A stretch of DNA of 64,000 nucleotides from UBA4615 sp044368415. GTDB taxonomy: Bacteria; Pseudomonadota; Gammaproteobacteria; Burkholderiales; Burkholderiaceae_E. The stretch covers positions 23,695 through 87,694 of the forward strand of contig JBIPLJ010000011.1 of NCBI GenBank assembly GCA_044368415.1, read 5' to 3'. Positions 59,909 to 64,000 of the stretch are shown piece by piece. The notes below the pieces were generated by a model. That model was not told the origin of the DNA. It did no database searches and was given only the letters and a program-made list of their open reading frames with translations. The translations under genes and the position numbers were made by a program. The stretch's first letter is position 1; every line of letters starts with the position of its first letter.

Positions 59909-60867
59909 GCCCGGTCGCGGTGGCCTGGGGGCGCCTGCTCGCGGCGCGTGCCGTGCAGGCGCTCGTCGTCGCGCTGCTGGTCGGGACGGCCTGCTTCTTC
60001 ATGGTGCGCGCGCTGCCCGGCGACCTCGCGATGCGGATCGCGGCGAGCCGTTACGGCTACGACCTGGTGGGCAACGCCGCGGCGCAGGCGGTGCGTGCGG
60101 AACTCGCGCTAGACGGACCGATATGGTCGGCGCTCGTTCACTGGTGGGCGGACATCGCCTCGCTCGGCCTCGGCACGTCATTGGTCAGCGGCGAACCGGT
60201 ATGGCACGAGATCGCCCACCAACTCGGCGCGACGCTCGAGCTGTCGGCTGCGGCGGTCGCGATCGCGCTGGCGATCGGCGCGCCCGCGGGGCTGCGCGCC
60301 GGCATCGCACCCGGTGGCTGGACGGATCGCGCCACGCTCGCCGCCGCGGTCGTGCTGCGCGCGATGCCGCCGTTCCTGCTGTGCGTGCTCCTCATGCTCG
60401 TGGCGGCGGTGTGGCTGGGTGCGCTGCCCGCAGCCGGGAATGGCGACGGCGGCCTGCTGCTGCCCGCCCTCGCGCTCGGCCTGGGGCTGGCGGCGGGTCT
60501 GGCCCGGGTCATCCGGGGCGCGGTCGTGGCGGCACGTGCGCTACCGTCGCACGAGTTCGCGCTGACCTCCGGCCTCGGCGAGGCCCAGGTGCTGCGGCAC
60601 CATACCGTGCGCCACGCTGCGCTCCCGGTACTCGCCTGGCTGGGGGTGCAGACCGTGTTCCTGGTGGAGGGCGCGGTGGTCGTCGAGACCCTGTTCGCAT
60701 GGCCGGGCATCGGCCACGCGCTCGTGCACGCGGTGTTCGGTCGTGACGTGCCCATGATCCAGGGCACCGCGCTGTGCATGGGGCTGCTGTTCGTGACGTT
60801 CAACGGGCTGATCGACGCGGCATGCCTGCTGGCGGACCCCCGACGTCGCGCGGGACGACGCGGATGA
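59905..60867 (+). CDS. ABC transporter permease, DppB/NikB type
   Basis: The 320-residue permease has six helices. The first is followed by ALPGDLAMRIAASRYGYDLV near 35-54 and GPIWSALVHWWADIASLGLG near 70-89. The coupling region ALPSHEFALTSGLGEAQVLR near 213-232 corresponds to the conserved R-x-x-G-L segment of DppB/NikB. It forms the channel with the next permease. ATG 59,905 overlaps the previous stop by 4 nt. Confidence 0.9.
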   Translation: MSPVAVAWGRLLAARAVQALVVALLVGTACFFMVRALPGDLAMRIAASRYGYDLVGNAAAQAVRAELALDGPIWSALVHWWADIASLGLGTSLVSGEPVWHEIAHQLGATLELSAAAVAIALAIGAPAGLRAGIAPGGWTDRATLAAAVVLRAMPPFLLCVLLMLVAAVWLGALPAAGNGDGGLLLPALALGLGLAAGLARVIRGAVVAARALPSHEFALTSGLGEAQVLRHHTVRHAALPVLAWLGVQTVFLVEGAVVVETLFAWPGIGHALVHAVFGRDVPMIQGTALCMGLLFVTFNGLIDAACLLADPRRRAGRRG

Positions 60868-61694
60868 GCGACGCGGTCACGCCGACCATCGACGTGCGGG
60901 CCCCCGCCGAGGCGCGGCGCCGCGCTCGGACCTGCGGGCTGTCGCTGCTCGTCGCGGTGACCGCATTCGCAGTGTTCGCGCCGTGGCTGCTCGGTATCGA
61001 TCCCGCGCGACAGGTCCTGGAAGACAGCCTGCTCGCGCCGAGCCTCGCGCATCCGCTGGGCACGGACGTGCTTGGCCGCAGCGTGCTGGCACGGCTCGCG
61101 CATGCGGCGCGCCTGTCGCTCGGCCTCGCGCTCGCCTCGGCGCTGACGGCGGCGCTGCCGGGTGTGCTGCTCGGCGTGCTCGCCGGATGGCGCGGCGGCA
61201 TGACCGACCGGGCGCTCTCGACGCTGGCCGACGCGACGCTGTCCATCCCGGGGCTGCTGCTGGTGCTGCTGCTCGCGGCGATCGCGCCGGGTCGGGTCGG
61301 GGCGCTCTACGCGGGCCTGTCGCTGGTGCTGTGGGTCGAGTGGTTTCGTGTCGCACGCGCGGCGAGCCGGCCGGTGCTCGCAGGCCACGCGGTCCAGGCC
61401 TCGAGGCTGCTGGGCTTCGGACGCGGCTACCTGCTGCGGTGGCACGTGCTGCCCGAGCTCGCGCCGCTGCTGCGCACGATGCTGGCGCTGGGTACCGCGC
61501 AGGCTGTCCTCGCACTCGCGGCGCTGGGATTCATCGGCGTCGGCGTGCAGCCGCCGACGGCGGAACTGGGGCTGATGATGACGGAGTACCTGCCGCACTG
61601 GCACGAGGCCCCCTGGCTGATCGCGGCACCGACCGGACTGCTGACGGCGGTGGTGCTCGGGATGATGCTCGTCTCGCCGGACGAGGCGCCATGA
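60864..61694 (+). CDS. ABC transporter permease, DppC/NikC type
   Basis: The 276-residue permease has the DppC pattern: an N-terminal helix, then HPLGTDVLGRSVLARLAHAA near 63-82 and GVLAGWRGGMTDRALSTLAD near 107-126. Further helices follow, with GFIGVGVQPPTAELGLMMTE near 227-246. It pairs with the DppB-like protein. ATG 60,864 overlaps the previous stop by 4 nt, and its own stop overlaps the ATPase start. Confidence 0.9.
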   Translation: MSDAVTPTIDVRAPAEARRRARTCGLSLLVAVTAFAVFAPWLLGIDPARQVLEDSLLAPSLAHPLGTDVLGRSVLARLAHAARLSLGLALASALTAALPGVLLGVLAGWRGGMTDRALSTLADATLSIPGLLLVLLLAAIAPGRVGALYAGLSLVLWVEWFRVARAASRPVLAGHAVQASRLLGFGRGYLLRWHVLPELAPLLRTMLALGTAQAVLALAALGFIGVGVQPPTAELGLMMTEYLPHWHEAPWLIAAPTGLLTAVVLGMMLVSPDEAP

Positions 61695-63118
61695 GCGGGC
61701 CGGGCGGCGTGTCGGTGCACGGGCTTTGCGTGCACGCCGGGGACCGGCCGCTGCTGCGCGACGCGGACTTCTCGCTGCGCCCCGGAGAGGCGCTGGTGGT
61801 GCTAGGCGAGAGCGGTGCGGGCAAGTCACTGCTGGCGCAGGCGATCATGGGCACGCTGCCGGCCGGACTGCGGGCATCCGGCCAGATCCGGTTGGCCGGC
61901 CGTCCGAGCGCGGCCGCCGATGCCGCCGCGCGGCGGCCCCTCTGGGGCCGCGGCATCGCCCTGCTGCCCCAGGAGCCCGAGCTGGCCCTAGATCCGCTGG
62001 CCACGCTGGCCACCCAGACACGCCGCCTGCGGATGCGGCTGTGCCTGGAGCCGACCGAGCTTGCCCTCGACCGGGCGAAGGCGGCGCTCGACGACTTCGG
62101 ACTGGCCGGCGCCGAGAATCGCTATCCGTGGCAACTCTCCGGCGGCATGGCCCAGCGCGCGACGGCGATGCTCGCGCTGACCGGCGGCGCGCCGGTGATC
62201 ATCGCGGACGAGCCCACCAAGGGCCTCGACGCGACGTGGCGCGACCACGTCGTCGCACTACTCGGGGACATCCGCACCCGCGGCGGCGGCGTGATCGTCG
62301 TCACCCACGACCTGCGCGTCGCCCGGGCACTCGGAGGTCGGCTGCTCGTGCTGCAGGCCGGCGAGGTCGTCGAGCACGGCGACACGCCCGCGGTGCTCGA
62401 GCGGCCGAGCCATCCGTTCACGCGCAGGCTGCTCGAGGCCGAACCGTCGCACTGGGACCGATATCCGAGTCCGGTGCCGGGCGCGCCGCTGCTAGAAGCC
62501 TGCGGCATCACCAAGCGCTTCGGCGCGAGGACGGTCTTCGAAAACGTGAGCTTCGAGCTGCGGGAGGGCGATCGGCTCGCCGTGCTCGGCCCGAGCGGCA
62601 TCGGCAAGAGCACGCTCGGAGACGTGAGCCTCGGACTGCTCTCGCCGGACGAGGGCCGCGTGCTGCACCACGGCAGCCCGCGCGCGGGGACGTTCCAGAA
62701 GCTCTACCAGGACCCGGTCGGCTCGTTCGCGCCGGCGCGACGGCTCGTGGATTCGCTGCGTGACGTCACCGCCCTGCATGGGCTGGCCTGTGCGGCGACC
62801 GAACGCCTGCTCGGGTCGCTCGGGATCGATCCTTCGATGCTCGCGCGCCGCCCGGCACAGGTCTCCGGAGGTGAGCTCCAGCGGATCGCACTCGCCCGCG
62901 CACTGCTCGTCGGGCCCACGGTGCTTTTCGCCGACGAGCCGACGTCCCGCCTCGATCCGCTGACCCAGCGACTCGCGATGTCCGGGCTGATCACGGCAGT
63001 CATCGAGCGAGGCATCGCGCTGCTGTTCGTCACCCATGACGACGACATCGCAGCCGCGGTCGGCACGCGGGTGCTGCGACTCGCGCCTGCCTCCACTCGT
63101 TCGGTGCCCTCCTCATGA
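61691..63118 (+). CDS. Double ATP-binding protein of the ABC importer (DppD-DppF fusion)
   Basis: The 475-residue protein joins two ATPase domains. The first (1-250) has Walker A GESGAGKS near 39, the signature QLSGGMAQRATAMLAL near 150 and Walker B PVIIADEPTKGLD near 170. The second (about 260-470) has GPSGIGKST near 302, VSGGELQRIALARALLVGP near 392 and VLFADEPTSRLDP near 412. Such fusions replace separate DppD and DppF proteins and serve asymmetrical permease pairs. It starts with a 4-nt overlap and ends overlapping exbB by 4 nt. Confidence 0.92.
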   Translation: MSGPGGVSVHGLCVHAGDRPLLRDADFSLRPGEALVVLGESGAGKSLLAQAIMGTLPAGLRASGQIRLAGRPSAAADAAARRPLWGRGIALLPQEPELALDPLATLATQTRRLRMRLCLEPTELALDRAKAALDDFGLAGAENRYPWQLSGGMAQRATAMLALTGGAPVIIADEPTKGLDATWRDHVVALLGDIRTRGGGVIVVTHDLRVARALGGRLLVLQAGEVVEHGDTPAVLERPSHPFTRRLLEAEPSHWDRYPSPVPGAPLLEACGITKRFGARTVFENVSFELREGDRLAVLGPSGIGKSTLGDVSLGLLSPDEGRVLHHGSPRAGTFQKLYQDPVGSFAPARRLVDSLRDVTALHGLACAATERLLGSLGIDPSMLARRPAQVSGGELQRIALARALLVGPTVLFADEPTSRLDPLTQRLAMSGLITAVIERGIALLFVTHDDDIAAAVGTRVLRLAPASTRSVPSS

Positions 63119-63834
63119 CGGACTCCCCCTTCGGCCCCGCGGCGCTCTGGGCGCAGGGTGACTGGGTCACGCGGACCGTGGCCATCGCGCTCCTCGCGAT
63201 GTCGCTGCTGTCCTGGTATCTCATCCTTTCGCGAGGATGGCTCGCGCTCGAAGCCCGGCAGGCGGCTCGCTCGACGGCGGGCTTCTGGAGCTCGAACAGC
63301 TATGCCGATGGACTCGCGCTCCTGGAACGCGACAGTGCCGGCAGCCCGTTCCACAGGCTCGCGGCCGACGCACGCGCGGCGTTCGACCATGTGCCGACGT
63401 CACGATCGGCCAGCGGTCGCATCGACCTCGGCAACTGGATGACCGAGTGCCTGAGGGGATCGATCGACGACGCCACCGAACGGCTACAGGCCGGCCTCGG
63501 CATGCTCGCCTCGATCGGATCGACCGCGCCCTTCGTCGGGCTGTTCGGGACGGTGTGGGGCATCTATCACGCACTCGTCGGCATCGGCGTCTCCGGCGAG
63601 GCGAGCATCGGCAAGGTCGCAGGGCCGGTCGGCGAGGCGCTGATCATGACGGCGTTCGGGCTCGCGGTCGCGATCCCGGCGGTCCTCGGCTACAACGGCC
63701 TGCAGCGCTCGAACAGGACCGTGACAGGCCGGCTCAACGGATTCGCGCGGCAGCTGCACGCGTACTTCATGACCGGCGCCCCACTCGCACCGGCGCCGAT
63801 CCGAATGGCCCCGCCTGTGCCCGCGGGGACATAG
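63115..63834 (+). CDS. exbB: ExbB-like proton channel protein (MotA/TolQ/ExbB)
   Basis: The 239-residue protein has three transmembrane segments: VTRTVAIALLAMSLLSWYLI near 17-36, LASIGSTAPFVGLFGTVWGI near 131-150, and ALIMTAFGLAVAIPAVLGYN near 174-193. The second and third carry the Thr and Gly/Ala motifs of ExbB. With ExbD it uses the proton gradient to energise TonB for the receptor of this operon. Its ATG overlaps the ATPase stop by 4 nt, so the energiser is translationally tied to the transporter. Confidence 0.92.
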   Translation: MTDSPFGPAALWAQGDWVTRTVAIALLAMSLLSWYLILSRGWLALEARQAARSTAGFWSSNSYADGLALLERDSAGSPFHRLAADARAAFDHVPTSRSASGRIDLGNWMTECLRGSIDDATERLQAGLGMLASIGSTAPFVGLFGTVWGIYHALVGIGVSGEASIGKVAGPVGEALIMTAFGLAVAIPAVLGYNGLQRSNRTVTGRLNGFARQLHAYFMTGAPLAPAPIRMAPPVPAGT

Positions 63835-63836
63835 CC

Positions 63837-64000
63837 ATGGCGTTCGGCGGGGGGCTGGACGGCGACGACGAGATCGTCGGCGACATCAACATGGTGCCGA
63901 TGATCGACATCATGCTGGTGCTGCTGATCATCTTCATCGTCACCGTGCCGACGATCACGCAGTCGGTGAAGGTCGACCTGCCCCGGGCCGACGCGGCCCG
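63837..64000 (+). CDS. exbD: ExbD-like protein (5' part; cut by window end)
   Basis: The first 54 codons of an ExbD/TolR protein are visible. After an acidic start (DGDDEIVGDINMVPMIDIML, residues 8-27) comes one transmembrane helix (VLLIIFIVTVPTIT) with the conserved Asp24 in MIDIML, which carries protons in ExbD. The start follows the exbB stop by 2 nt. A tonB gene may lie beyond the window. Confidence 0.92.
   Translation, partial: MAFGGGLDGDDEIVGDINMVPMIDIMLVLLIIFIVTVPTITQSVKVDLPRADAA

Noticed and set aside
1..64000. Anti-phage defence system, toxin-antitoxin pair, prophage or integrative element
   Set aside because: I looked on both strands and saw no nuclease-helicase, toxin, integrase, transposase or att-like repeats; composition looks even across the window.

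Overview
The window is very GC-rich and densely coded. Its gene families (GlnE, YhdP, BepA, WaaF, a CmpA/NrtA-type periplasmic binding protein, a 398-residue PuuD, type 2 ArgC, Bug/TctC proteins, a DUF2946-like protein) point to a Gram-negative betaproteobacterium, most likely Burkholderiales. I saw no rRNA, tRNA, CRISPR array, insertion sequence or phage gene. Both ends cut genes: an amidohydrolase on the left and exbD on the right.

Bases 1-8,991 form a purine-nitrogen region: an 8-oxoguanine deaminase-like enzyme, uraH and puuD (urate to OHCU), a class III CoA transferase, an ABC importer of the NMT1 type coupled to a guanine-deaminase-like enzyme, and a Tsx-like nucleoside porin. Bases 9,064-15,426 hold a cobalamin adenosyltransferase, a hydantoin-racemase-like protein, cynS with a cyanate/nitrate-type ABC importer, and a divergent two-domain rhodanese. 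Bases 16,126-20,987 hold OsmC, an acyl-CoA-dehydrogenase-like flavoprotein and a rubredoxin-reductase fusion, with their own sigma-54 activator upstream. Six sites matching the sigma-54 -24/-12 pattern precede uraH, the purine importer, tsx, cynA, the rhodanese and osmC, so this third of the window looks like a sigma-54, probably nitrogen-controlled, block.

At 21,914-23,212 lies aroG (DAHP synthase), preceded by a promoter, a Phe-rich 27-codon leader peptide and an intrinsic terminator with a complementary antiterminator segment: an attenuation system. Bases 23,248-29,633 hold an aspartate/glutamate importer whose operon also encodes aspartate racemase and aspartase, with a divergent LysR regulator. 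Housekeeping genes follow (tldD, a nitrilase-family amidase, yhdP, glnE, argC, azlCD, an MFS carrier, ilvE, waaF, yheT, bepA, moaC and others), then a MATE pump with a divergent MarR regulator.

Bases 56,124-64,000 hold a tightly overlapped operon of TonB-dependent receptor, oligopeptide/nickel-type ABC importer, ExbB and ExbD. It looks like a self-contained uptake system, perhaps for a metallophore, with a dyad overlapping its promoter.

Four places carry gene wreckage made by deletions and point changes: a collapsed lysR/dabA pair (780-1,611), a Tat-signal stub (3,363-3,437), a D-amino-acid-oxidase-like/MlrC pair (29,693-30,069), and a Bug gene with two in-frame amber codons joined to a broken beta-CASP nuclease (54,506-56,074). 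A 60-bp GGGGC tandem array lies at 51,507-51,566.
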